A DNA stretch of 7,436 nucleotides from assembly GCA_963169595.1 (NCBI GenBank), contig CAUJFM010000044.1, positions 1-7,436 on the forward strand. Reading direction: 5' to 3'. Below are positions 1 through 5,298 of the stretch, piece after piece. Both the position numbers and the translations under genes were made by a program. Source of the DNA: Bacteroidota bacterium (lineage in GTDB: Bacteria; Bacteroidota; Bacteroidia; Flavobacteriales_F; PHOS-HE28). The notes below the pieces were generated by a model that did no database searches, had not been told where the DNA came from, and was given only the letters and a program-made list of their open reading frames with translations. The first letter of the stretch is position 1, and each line of letters begins with the position of its first letter.

Positions 1-555
1 CAGGTCCACCAGTGTTGTGCTGGCGGCAACGCCCTCGACCACGATGGTGTCCACGAAGACGTGTGCGGCCTCCCTGGCTTCCGCCCATGCCTGAGCAGCT
101 GCCTGTACGGTTGGCACGTAGTTCGCGAACCCACCGGCCACCGTAATGGTGGCATCCGGGTCGAAGCCGAACACCACACCCATGAAGCGTACGCTGTTCG
201 CGCTGGCGCTCATGATCTGGTCGGCCGGTCCGTTGGCCGCGAAGATGTTCGCTGGGGCGACTGCGTTGCCGTTATGGACGTAGATCGTGCCGTCCGGGTT
301 CACGCGGAAGAACTCATCGATGTGGTACCACGTGAGCGCTGCGCTATCGGCGGCGGCGTTGGCATCGGTGGAAGAGCTGAGGCCGAGCGCCTCCGCATCC
401 TCGATGCTATTGAGCTTCACGGTGGCACCCAGGGGGAACGTGGTGGCCACGGCATAGCCGCTGGCGATGATCAGACCGGCAACGTTGCGGTCGCTCGGTG
501 CTTGCTGCCCGAGGCCGCCGTTGATCTTGATGATGCGTGGTCCGCGAAAGCTCAT
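1..555 (-). CDS. DUF2586-type phage tail sheath protein, N-terminal part (3' end outside window)
   Basis: Reading leftward from an ATG at 555, 185 codons stay open to the window edge, so the C-terminus is missing. The protein begins MSFRGPRIIKINGGLGQQAP and continues through a segment with VAGLIIASG (about residues 25-33), a 'SIEDAEALGL' stretch, then 'TWYHIDEFFRVNPDGTIYV'. A short glycine-rich start, a VAGLI segment, a 'D/E-A-E-x-LG' helix and a 'yHI-x-EFF' motif are the pattern I know from DUF2586 proteins of Mu-like phages in Bacteroidetes. These are thought to be the contractile tail sheath, which forms the outer tail tube that shortens during injection. It is the most distal visible gene of the left arm, 57 bp after the small coiled-coil gene, so tail genes should continue to the left. 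No Shine-Dalgarno is visible before the start. The family call is from memory of sequence pattern; the sheath role is inferred from the family. Confidence 0.75.
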   Translation of the reverse strand, partial: MSFRGPRIIKINGGLGQQAPSDRNVAGLIIASGYAVATTFPLGATVKLNSIEDAEALGLSSSTDANAAADSAALTWYHIDEFFRVNPDGTIYVHNGNAVAPANIFAANGPADQIMSASANSVRFMGVVFGFDPDATITVAGGFANYVPTVQAAAQAWAEAREAAHVFVDTIVVEGVAASTTLVDL

Positions 556-612
556 TCTGTCGTTCGTTCAATGCGCGTTGAGGCGCGGTTGATGGTCGTT
601 ACCTGGGGCGGG

Positions 613-1023
613 TCACTTTCCGCCCTTCTTGCCCTTGCCGCTCCCCTTCTGCTCGGCGATCGTGGCCTCCTCGGCATCCTGTGCGGCAACAGCCTCATCA
701 GCAGCCGCATGCGCGACTTCATCGGCCTCCTGAGCAGCAGCGGCTTTCTCGGCTTCATTCAGACGAGCGGCTTCAGCCTCCTCGGCTTCATTCAGACGAG
801 CGACTTCAGCCTCCTCGGCTTCGCGGCGTTCATATTCCAGCCTGGCGTCAACGTCTTCCCGCTTCACCAGATCCGGCTTTCGCAGCCGTGAGGTCATGCA
901 GTGGCTTTCAGCCAGATTCTTGCGCTCCTCGAGGAACACGTTCCCGTCCTCGCAGACGTAGACGGCCTTGGCGTCGGGATGGTCGGCGAAGACAACTGCG
1001 GCGGCGGCGATGAGCTTGCTCAT
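613..1023 (-). CDS. Small phage protein with coiled-coil, repeat-containing C-terminal half
   Basis: This is a 136-residue protein of unknown function. Residues 1-60 look like a small folded domain (MSKLIAAAAVVFADHP, then VYVCEDGNVFLEERKNLAES), with a 'cEDGnVFl' turn followed by a helix ending in a His-Cys pair at 41-42. Short proteins with an 'F-x-x-HP ... vYv-x-DGnvF' start occur near tail-sheath genes in Bacteroidetes Mu-like phages as I recall them, without an assigned role. Residues 61-115 are almost entirely Glu, Ala, Arg and Leu and should form a long charged helix or coiled coil, including an 11-residue repeat at 70-80 and 81-91. The end is a Gly/Lys tail (GSGKGKKGGK). The start lies one base past the TGA of the overlapping endolysin ORF and about 18 bp after the lipoprotein stop, so it is probably in the same transcript. 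Possible roles include tail assembly or a virion accessory protein; neither is shown by the sequence. Confidence 0.75.
   Translation of the reverse strand: MSKLIAAAAVVFADHPDAKAVYVCEDGNVFLEERKNLAESHCMTSRLRKPDLVKREDVDARLEYERREAEEAEVARLNEAEEAEAARLNEAEKAAAAQEADEVAHAAADEAVAAQDAEEATIAEQKGSGKGKKGGK
751..816. repeat. 33-bp tandem duplication inside the coiled-coil gene
   Basis: Two adjacent 33-bp units, 751-783 and 784-816, differ at one base. On the coding (minus) strand each encodes 11 residues, EEAEVARLNEA and EEAEAARLNEA (residues 70-80 and 81-91). The period is a multiple of three, so copy number can change without breaking the frame. Eleven residues is the hendecad length that fits a nearly straight coiled coil. 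The near identity of the two copies at the DNA level points to a recent duplication. Confidence 0.9.
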
Positions 1024-1024
1024 A

Positions 1025-2386
1025 TCAAAAGGGTTGGATTGTCAGAAGATGAACCTGCGGAGCAGTGGCCAGAGCAGCCGAGCCAGTCCGGCCAGGCCGA
1101 ACGCCAGCGCCCACCACACCCACGTGGGGATCACGGTCACTTCCACGGTCACCTGCTCCACGTGCGTATCGGTGCGCTGCTGTGACCGCTGCTCCCTGCT
1201 CCATCGATCGTAGAGCCTGGCCTTGATCGACGTCGTGTCGCACCCACCGCTGTGTTTGATCAAACCGCCCTGCACGCTCACCGTGCTGAAGGCACGATCC
1301 GAGCGCACCGTCACCGGTGGTAGGTCCGAGCCAGACAGAGGCAGCGGCGTGGTGCCGCTCACCTGGGCAGCAGGTACCTGCACGGTCGTGTCGCGCGGCG
1401 TGACACCAAGCTCGCGATCCACGCGCGTGTCCGTGTCGGTCGTTCGCACGACTTGCTGCCTGCGTTTGCACGCGCCCATCGCGAAGGCCACCAGTACGAG
1501 TAGCACCAGGATCGCGAGGCGTTTCTTCGATGTAAGAGGTGACCGCATGGATCTTGCTGAGTTCGCGGCGCCGGGCATAGACGCCATCTCCTTCGCGGCT
1601 GCCGGGGCCGCTCGTGTTGCCCTCCACGGTATTGATGTACCGGCCATCCACGCTCACTACGAGGCCGACATGGCCCACGCGCTTGAGCGATGCGTAGTAG
1701 ATGCTGAACACGTCACCCGGAAGAGGGGAGCGGGACGCCTTACGGGGCGTCCACACCCGATCGCTGGCGGTTGCGAATGCGGGGCTCCACGCGCTCCTGG
1801 GGTTCTTCACCCCGCATCCATCCAGGTGATAGCTCACGAATGCAGCGCACCATGCGTACCCCTTGCCGAGGCCGACATGGGCGAGGTAGCGATCCACCGC
1901 TGGACCGTCATTGCGGCCCGTGGCTTCACGCACGCCCACGTCGGCTGCGGCGGCAGCTACAACACAAGTGCGGGGGTCGGATAAGGATGGCTGTGTCGGT
2001 GCGCCTGCTACGGCGAGGCCGATCAGCCCGAAGAAGAGGATCGCGTAGAAGCGAAGGGCCAGGCTGTTCTGCTCGGCCTGCTCCAGGGCGTCGAACTTGT
2101 CGATGAGGCGGTGCTTGAGGTGTGTATAGACCTTCGGCGCAACCACACGCAGACCCATCCAGGCGGCCAGGCTGTAGATGACCAGTCGGAGCACAACGAA
2201 GAACACCGTCTCCGTCTGCGCTGCGAGGTCGTACTGGCCAGTAGTAGGCCACACACTTGCACTGAACCAGCGCAACAACAACAGCACCAGGGATAGCAGA
2301 CCGATCACGGCCAACTCCTCCTTGTATCGCTTCAGTTCCTTCATCGGATCAGACGCAGTTCTGTTACTCTTCAAACGACTCTTCAA
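1025..2386 (-). CDS. Membrane-anchored CHAP-type endolysin with holin-like N-terminus
   Basis: A single 453-codon ORF. Three hydrophobic segments occupy about residues 26-44, 60-83 and 109-128. The loop between the second and third is basic (KVYTHLKHRLIDKF), which puts the N-terminus in the cytoplasm and everything after segment three in the periplasm. Residues about 136-290 form a CHAP/NlpC-like cysteine hydrolase: Cys180 in YAWCAAFVSYHL, the GDVFSIYY strand, His239 in RVGHVGLV, and Glu255/Asn257 in TVEGNTS. It should cut peptide bonds in peptidoglycan. The membrane part resembles a three-segment holin, so holin and endolysin may be fused; alternatively it is only an export anchor, and 'LAVAGA' after segment three could be a signal-peptidase site. 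From about residue 292 on, the sequence is Arg/Gly/His/Cys-rich and unlike a folded domain, and this part overlaps the lipoprotein gene in another frame. The real C-terminus may therefore have been shorter. The start may be at 2386 or, 14 codons in, at 2344. Confidence 0.75.
   Translation of the reverse strand: MKSRLKSNRTASDPMKELKRYKEELAVIGLLSLVLLLLRWFSASVWPTTGQYDLAAQTETVFFVVLRLVIYSLAAWMGLRVVAPKVYTHLKHRLIDKFDALEQAEQNSLALRFYAILFFGLIGLAVAGAPTQPSLSDPRTCVVAAAAADVGVREATGRNDGPAVDRYLAHVGLGKGYAWCAAFVSYHLDGCGVKNPRSAWSPAFATASDRVWTPRKASRSPLPGDVFSIYYASLKRVGHVGLVVSVDGRYINTVEGNTSGPGSREGDGVYARRRELSKIHAVTSYIEETPRDPGATRTGGLRDGRVQTQAASRANDRHGHARGSRAWCHAARHDRAGTCCPGERHHAAASVWLGPTTGDGALGSCLQHGERAGRFDQTQRWVRHDVDQGQALRSMEQGAAVTAAHRYARGAGDRGSDRDPHVGVVGAGVRPGRTGSAALATAPQVHLLTIQPF
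1042..1548 (-). CDS. Lipoprotein with C-terminal membrane anchor, probable unimolecular spanin (u-spanin)
   Basis: This is a 168-residue protein read from ATG at 1548. The N-terminus is a lipoprotein signal: basic residues (TSKKR, 6-10), a hydrophobic core LAILVLLVLVAFAM and a lipobox-like MGAC with Cys27 as the lipidation site. Lys28 follows it, so there is no obvious Asp retention signal. The 110-residue middle is rich in Thr, Val, Asp and Arg (for example RDTTVQV) and looks beta-rich. The C-terminus has one transmembrane segment (about 141-160, with VWWALAFGLAGLA) followed by RRFIF. An outer-membrane lipid anchor plus an inner-membrane C-terminal anchor is the architecture of T1 gp11-type u-spanins, which fuse inner and outer membranes in the last lysis step. 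The whole gene lies inside the endolysin ORF in the +1 frame. The frame is open further upstream to 1647, but those extra residues are low in structure and would bury the signal peptide, so I chose the internal ATG. The spanin role is inference from topology and position. Confidence 0.75.
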   Translation of the reverse strand: MRSPLTSKKRLAILVLLVLVAFAMGACKRRQQVVRTTDTDTRVDRELGVTPRDTTVQVPAAQVSGTTPLPLSGSDLPPVTVRSDRAFSTVSVQGGLIKHSGGCDTTSIKARLYDRWSREQRSQQRTDTHVEQVTVEVTVIPTWVWWALAFGLAGLARLLWPLLRRFIF

Positions 2387-2392
2387 CAGCGA

Positions 2393-3442
2393 TCAGATGA
2401 TCGCGCTGGCGATGGCACCGAAGCCGATGTTCTTCATCGGCGCGATGATGTGGTACTGCTGGAAGCCGACCACCGTCTGGCGGTTCTCCGGGTCCATCGA
2501 CTTGTCACGGTAGAACATCTCCGTGGTGCCGCTGGCCTGGAAGGCACGCGGGGCATAGAAGCACACGCTCGCATTCCGGTCAGTGCTCGGAGCGGCAGCC
2601 GCGCCGAATGCCACCTTCGCGGTCGAAGCGTTGTAGATCGGGTTGTAAACCGTCTCGTAGATCTCGAAGCCGTACAGCATCGTGATGATGGCACCGCGTT
2701 CGGTGCTACCGTTGTAGCGCAGCTGGAAGCTCTGGTCCTCCAGGAGCAGGTCGCTCACGTGATCCGAGCAGAGCACCAGAACCCGACCCTCCTTCGGGAT
2801 CTTCAGGTTGTCCAGGCGAGCCTTGAGCGCGATGAGGTCAGCGCTCTTCAGCCGGCGACGGCCGTTGCCATTGTCGGCGCCCGTAGTGGCGATCACCGGC
2901 GTGTTGGCGGTGTCGCCCGCAGGAGCCAGGAGGAACAGGCCATGTTCACCGGTTCGCTCCAGCAGCACCTCCTTGTGCTGGGTGATCACGCTGCCCTCCT
3001 TATCATAAGGAAGGGCGTACAACTCGTTGCGACGGATGGCCGTGTTGGTGGTGTCATACTTATTGAGGGCAAGCACCACCGTATCATCGGTTCGCTGAGC
3101 CACCGCGATCGGATAGGCCGCATTGTTGATGAGCACCGAGGGATCGGCGCCGATCTCTTGCAGGTTGATGGCATTGTTCCCCACGTACTGGTCCTTGCGT
3201 GGGATGCGATGCGCCCAACCGGCGAAGGCACGGAACGACCGGAGCAATTCGGCTTCCCACATCTCCTTCAGCACCACAGCACTGGCCACGCCCTGAGGCA
3301 TGGGGATGAACGAGAGCACGGCGGACACGATGGCAAGGCCGACAACGGCGACACCGATGTCCATGCCCGTAACAGCAGACACAGCGGTGGCCATGAGAAC
3401 GATCATGAGGACCGCAGAGAGGAAGTTGAGAATGTGCTTCAT
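2393..3442 (-). CDS. Major capsid protein (HK97-type, Bacteroidetes Mu-like family) with hydrophobic N-terminal extension
   Basis: This 349-residue protein directly follows the protease/scaffold gene, which is where the major capsid gene stands in HK97-type head modules. From about residue 60 it matches the pattern I know for capsid proteins of Bacteroidetes Mu-like phages: INLQEIGADPSVLINNAAYPI (start near residue 92), a 'YDTTNTAIRRNELYALPYDKEGSV' block, 'KIPKEGRVLVLCSDHVSDLL' (about 214-233), 'LYGFEIYE' (256-263) and a C-terminal 'NIGFGAIAS'. It would form the icosahedral shell. Odd feature: residues 1-57 are strongly hydrophobic, with two segments (about 5-22 and 28-46) that look like a signal peptide or membrane hairpin, ending at MPQGVAS. 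ATG 3442 is preceded by an A-rich GAAATCAAC, common before Bacteroidetes starts. A later Met61 (codon at 3262) would give a capsid without the leader. No frameshift is seen. Confidence 0.8.
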   Translation of the reverse strand: MKHILNFLSAVLMIVLMATAVSAVTGMDIGVAVVGLAIVSAVLSFIPMPQGVASAVVLKEMWEAELLRSFRAFAGWAHRIPRKDQYVGNNAINLQEIGADPSVLINNAAYPIAVAQRTDDTVVLALNKYDTTNTAIRRNELYALPYDKEGSVITQHKEVLLERTGEHGLFLLAPAGDTANTPVIATTGADNGNGRRRLKSADLIALKARLDNLKIPKEGRVLVLCSDHVSDLLLEDQSFQLRYNGSTERGAIITMLYGFEIYETVYNPIYNASTAKVAFGAAAAPSTDRNASVCFYAPRAFQASGTTEMFYRDKSMDPENRQTVVGFQQYHIIAPMKNIGFGAIASAII

Positions 3443-3503
3443 GTTGATTTCGGCTGGTGCCGGTGGTTCGTGTCGGTGGTCTATTGTCGTTCTGTACTGC
3501 GGG

Positions 3504-3956
3504 CTACTTCAGGTTCGGGGCTACCCCATAGTGCTCCTGGTAGAGCGCGCTGAACCTGTCCTTGTCACTGCTCATCATCGCTTGCAGACCCTTGGGGTCC
3601 TTCTCCGCCCACACCTTGTAATCCCAACCCTCGCGGCCCTTCGCGCTGGCGGCGGCGGCACCGGCGGTCACCTCCTTGGCCACTTCGGGCGCGGCGGTCA
3701 GGCTTTCCACTTCGGCCTTGGTGGCCTCGTAGGCGGAAGTGAACTTGGCCTCGTAGGCGGCGCGGTGAGACTCGGTGAGCTTGCGGTCAGCGATGGCCTT
3801 GTCCAGGATGGACTTGACCTCTATCTTGCGGAGGGCTTCACCCGCAGCGATGTACCGGTCGTTCTCCAGTTTGATGGCGTTCACACGTGCGAGCACTTCG
3901 GCTTCGGTCGCGGTGTCGGGCATGCCCAGGGTGGCACGCATGGCTTTGATGTCCAT
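3504..3956 (-). other. Possible separate scaffold product from an internal in-frame start
   Basis: Met222 of the protease-scaffold protein (ATG at 3956, MDIKAMRATLGM) stands exactly at the junction between the protease domain with its flexible Pro/Thr/Ala linker (KAAPATITT) and the helical scaffold. In lambda (C/Nu3) and several other phages the scaffold is also made on its own from such an internal start. Translation from here would give 150 residues. No strong ribosome binding site is visible, though such sites are weak predictors in Bacteroidetes. This is inference from position only. Confidence 0.3.
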
Positions 3957-4619
3957 CGTCGTCGTGATTGTGGCCGGTGCGGCCTTGGGTAACTTGTTGG
4001 CAGGGCAGCCGCACGCAGCGATGCGAGCAACGGCATCCTCGTCGAGTTCATCCTGGCCGTCCTCTACCAGGCCATCCACGAAGCCCTCAGCAACGGCCTC
4101 CTCGCCGGTGAACCAGCGATCGCCTTTGCTCCAGAGCGCCTCAATCTCGTCTTCCGTCTTGCCCGTCTTCTTGGCGTAGGCGGTGCGGTACTCTTTGGTG
4201 ATGTCCTTTAAGCCCTTCAGGTCACTCTCCACATCGTCTTCGTTCCCTGCCACAGCGGTCTGTGGCTTGTGGAACATATAGGCCGTGGTGCGCCGCACCT
4301 TGAACTCATCGAGATGCAAGCCGACATAGGTGGCAGCGCTCATCACCGCAGGGCCACCCTCCCCGGTGATCCGGCCCGAGAACTTCTGAAGAGCGCCGAC
4401 CAGGCGCTTGGCCTCAAGCACGCTGCCACCCTCGCTGTCGATATAAACATGCGCATCAACGATGCCGCTGGCGACGAGTTGAGAGACCTGCGCCTCAAAC
4501 TCCCGTGCGTTCGCCTTCTCGTAGCTGGCGATCACGCCCTCAATGCGCACGTCGGCCTTGCGACCGTTGCGTTGCGCGGTGATGACGAGAGGGCGTTTGC
4601 TCATGACGGCGGCAAACAT
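3504..4619 (-). CDS. ClpP-like head maturation protease fused to scaffold domain
   Basis: This 371-residue protein has two parts. Residues about 8-190 are a ClpP/S14-type serine protease: VYIDSEGGSVLEAKRLV (58-74), nucleophile Ser94 in GPAVMSAATYVG, His117 in AYMFHKPQT, and Asp167 in GDRWFTGEEAVAEGFVDGLV, which aligns with the ClpP 'DRF-x-x-x-EA-x-x-x-GLVD' motif. It processes capsid and scaffold in the prohead. Residues about 222-371 are helical and charged with an Ala-rich linker (about 318-336), and end in 'GLQAMMSSDKDRFSALYQEHYGVAP', typical of a phage scaffold tail that binds capsid protein. Protease-scaffold fusion just upstream of the capsid gene is well known. The ORF starts at 4619, but Met6 (ATG at 4604, MSKRPLVIT) is equally possible. 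It is the first gene of the left arm, so a leftward promoter should lie in 4620-4730. Confidence 0.85.
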   Translation of the reverse strand: MFAAVMSKRPLVITAQRNGRKADVRIEGVIASYEKANAREFEAQVSQLVASGIVDAHVYIDSEGGSVLEAKRLVGALQKFSGRITGEGGPAVMSAATYVGLHLDEFKVRRTTAYMFHKPQTAVAGNEDDVESDLKGLKDITKEYRTAYAKKTGKTEDEIEALWSKGDRWFTGEEAVAEGFVDGLVEDGQDELDEDAVARIAACGCPANKLPKAAPATITTTMDIKAMRATLGMPDTATEAEVLARVNAIKLENDRYIAAGEALRKIEVKSILDKAIADRKLTESHRAAYEAKFTSAYEATKAEVESLTAAPEVAKEVTAGAAAASAKGREGWDYKVWAEKDPKGLQAMMSSDKDRFSALYQEHYGVAPNLK

Positions 4620-4730
4620 TCACCGCCGATCAGGCCATTGCCAAAGAAAGTAACCATGACGCGGGGCAGGCACCACGTACCATGCGAGAAATTCGCGCGC
4701 GCGCGTTCCCAGTGGGGGCACCTTCGCAGC
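4620..4730. promoter_or_regulatory. Divergent intergenic control region between the two late arms
   Basis: About 110 bp separate the head/lysis/tail arm (leftward) from the packaging arm (rightward), so both are expected to have promoters here. On the minus strand the complement of 4646-4652 reads TACTTTC, close to the Bacteroidetes -7 pattern TAnnTTTG, about 27 nt before the start at 4619; I see no convincing -33 TTTG partner. On the plus strand I see no recognisable -7 element. The region contains an uninterrupted CG dinucleotide run at 4694-4705. No clear operator-like inverted repeat is visible. The role follows from gene orientation rather than from a confirmed motif. Confidence 0.4.
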
Positions 4731-5207
4731 ATGGCGAAAGACGCGGAACGCAACGTTGCGCACGTGATGTTCGTGGAGCAAGGCAAAACCAGAAAGGAGA
4801 TCGCCGAGCTGCTCCGAGTGCGCGAGAAGACCGTGGGCGACTGGGCCACCAAAGGCAACTGGGAGAGCCTTCGCGCAGCTCGTTTGACCGACACGCAGAA
4901 CGTGTCTCGCACGTTGACGGCTCTGATCGGCACCTACACCGAGCAGCTCAACACCATGGAGCGAGACAAGGACCTGGCGCTTGCGATGGGCGGCGCGAAG
5001 GAGAAAGCGCGCTTGGTGGATGCCCTGGTGAAGACGTCATCGACCTTGGAGCGCGTGCGCAATGAGGATGACATCACACTCAGCTCGCGTGTGCGTGTGA
5101 CCGACTGGGTATTCACCGAGCTTCAGAAGCACGACCCATCGCTGTACCTGAAACTCCTTGACTTCCAAAGCGCGCTCCTCGAGGAAGCTGCGCGCCTGCA
5201 TGCATGA
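4731..5207 (+). CDS. Terminase small subunit (HTH DNA-recognition subunit)
   Basis: This 158-residue protein starts MAKDAERNVAHVMFVEQGKT. Residues about 10-45 form a helix-turn-helix (KTRKEIAELLRVREKTVGDWATKGNW), the pattern of phage terminase small subunits such as gpP-type/DUF1804-like proteins: an EI-A-x-LLxV first helix, a TVxxW recognition helix and a following 'GNWE'. The rest is charged helical sequence (about 50-158), suited to oligomer formation. The protein would bind the packaging site and load the large subunit. The frame is open far upstream, but that part is antisense to the protease gene, and ATG 4731 gives the family-typical N-terminus. It opens the right arm and is followed 71 bp later by the large subunit, supporting the assignment. 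No special codon or composition break is seen. Confidence 0.8.
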   Translation: MAKDAERNVAHVMFVEQGKTRKEIAELLRVREKTVGDWATKGNWESLRAARLTDTQNVSRTLTALIGTYTEQLNTMERDKDLALAMGGAKEKARLVDALVKTSSTLERVRNEDDITLSSRVRVTDWVFTELQKHDPSLYLKLLDFQSALLEEAARLHA

Positions 5208-5298
5208 CCAAGACGAACTCCCAAGTGCGATCGTATGGATGTTCTGTGTCGCCATTGAACAAATTGTGACCTGGCAACATGAGCAAGAAGGCACGTGA
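5200..5298 (+). CDS. Possible 32-residue micro-ORF bridging the terminase genes
   Basis: An ATG at 5200 opens a 32-codon frame ending with TGA at 5296-5298. It overlaps the end of the small terminase gene by 8 bp and the start of the large terminase gene by 20 bp, so it fills the only gap in the packaging operon. The product is acidic at both ends (HDQDELP and QHEQEGT) with a hydrophobic, Trp-containing middle (AIVWMFCVAIEQIVTW), which looks like one amphipathic or membrane-touching helix. Overlapping starts and stops suggest translational coupling. I do not recognise a family, and a frame of this length can occur by chance. The role is unknown; it may only carry ribosomes across the gap. Confidence 0.35.
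   Translation: MHDQDELPSAIVWMFCVAIEQIVTWQHEQEGT

Noticed and set aside
61..891. 276-codon plus-strand frame, with repeated 'GFIQTS' segments
   Set aside because: The repeats are the antisense of the hendecad duplication, and the rest is antisense to the DUF2586 and coiled-coil genes.
1549..1647. Longer start for the nested lipoprotein
   Set aside because: It would place 33 low-structure residues before a clear lipoprotein signal peptide, and it is only the out-of-frame reading of the CHAP domain.
2450..3553. 367-codon open frame on the plus strand across the capsid gene
   Set aside because: It is antisense to the capsid protein, is very His/Arg/Gly-rich and has no domain. Its direction conflicts with the left operon.
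4269..4730. N-terminal extension of the small terminase frame
   Set aside because: The extension reads antisense through the protease gene. The family-typical start is MAKDAERN at 4731.
5204..5269. 21-codon frame starting ATGA over the small terminase stop
   Set aside because: The peptide is short, polar and without pattern. The neighbouring 32-codon frame bridges the gap better and looks more protein-like.
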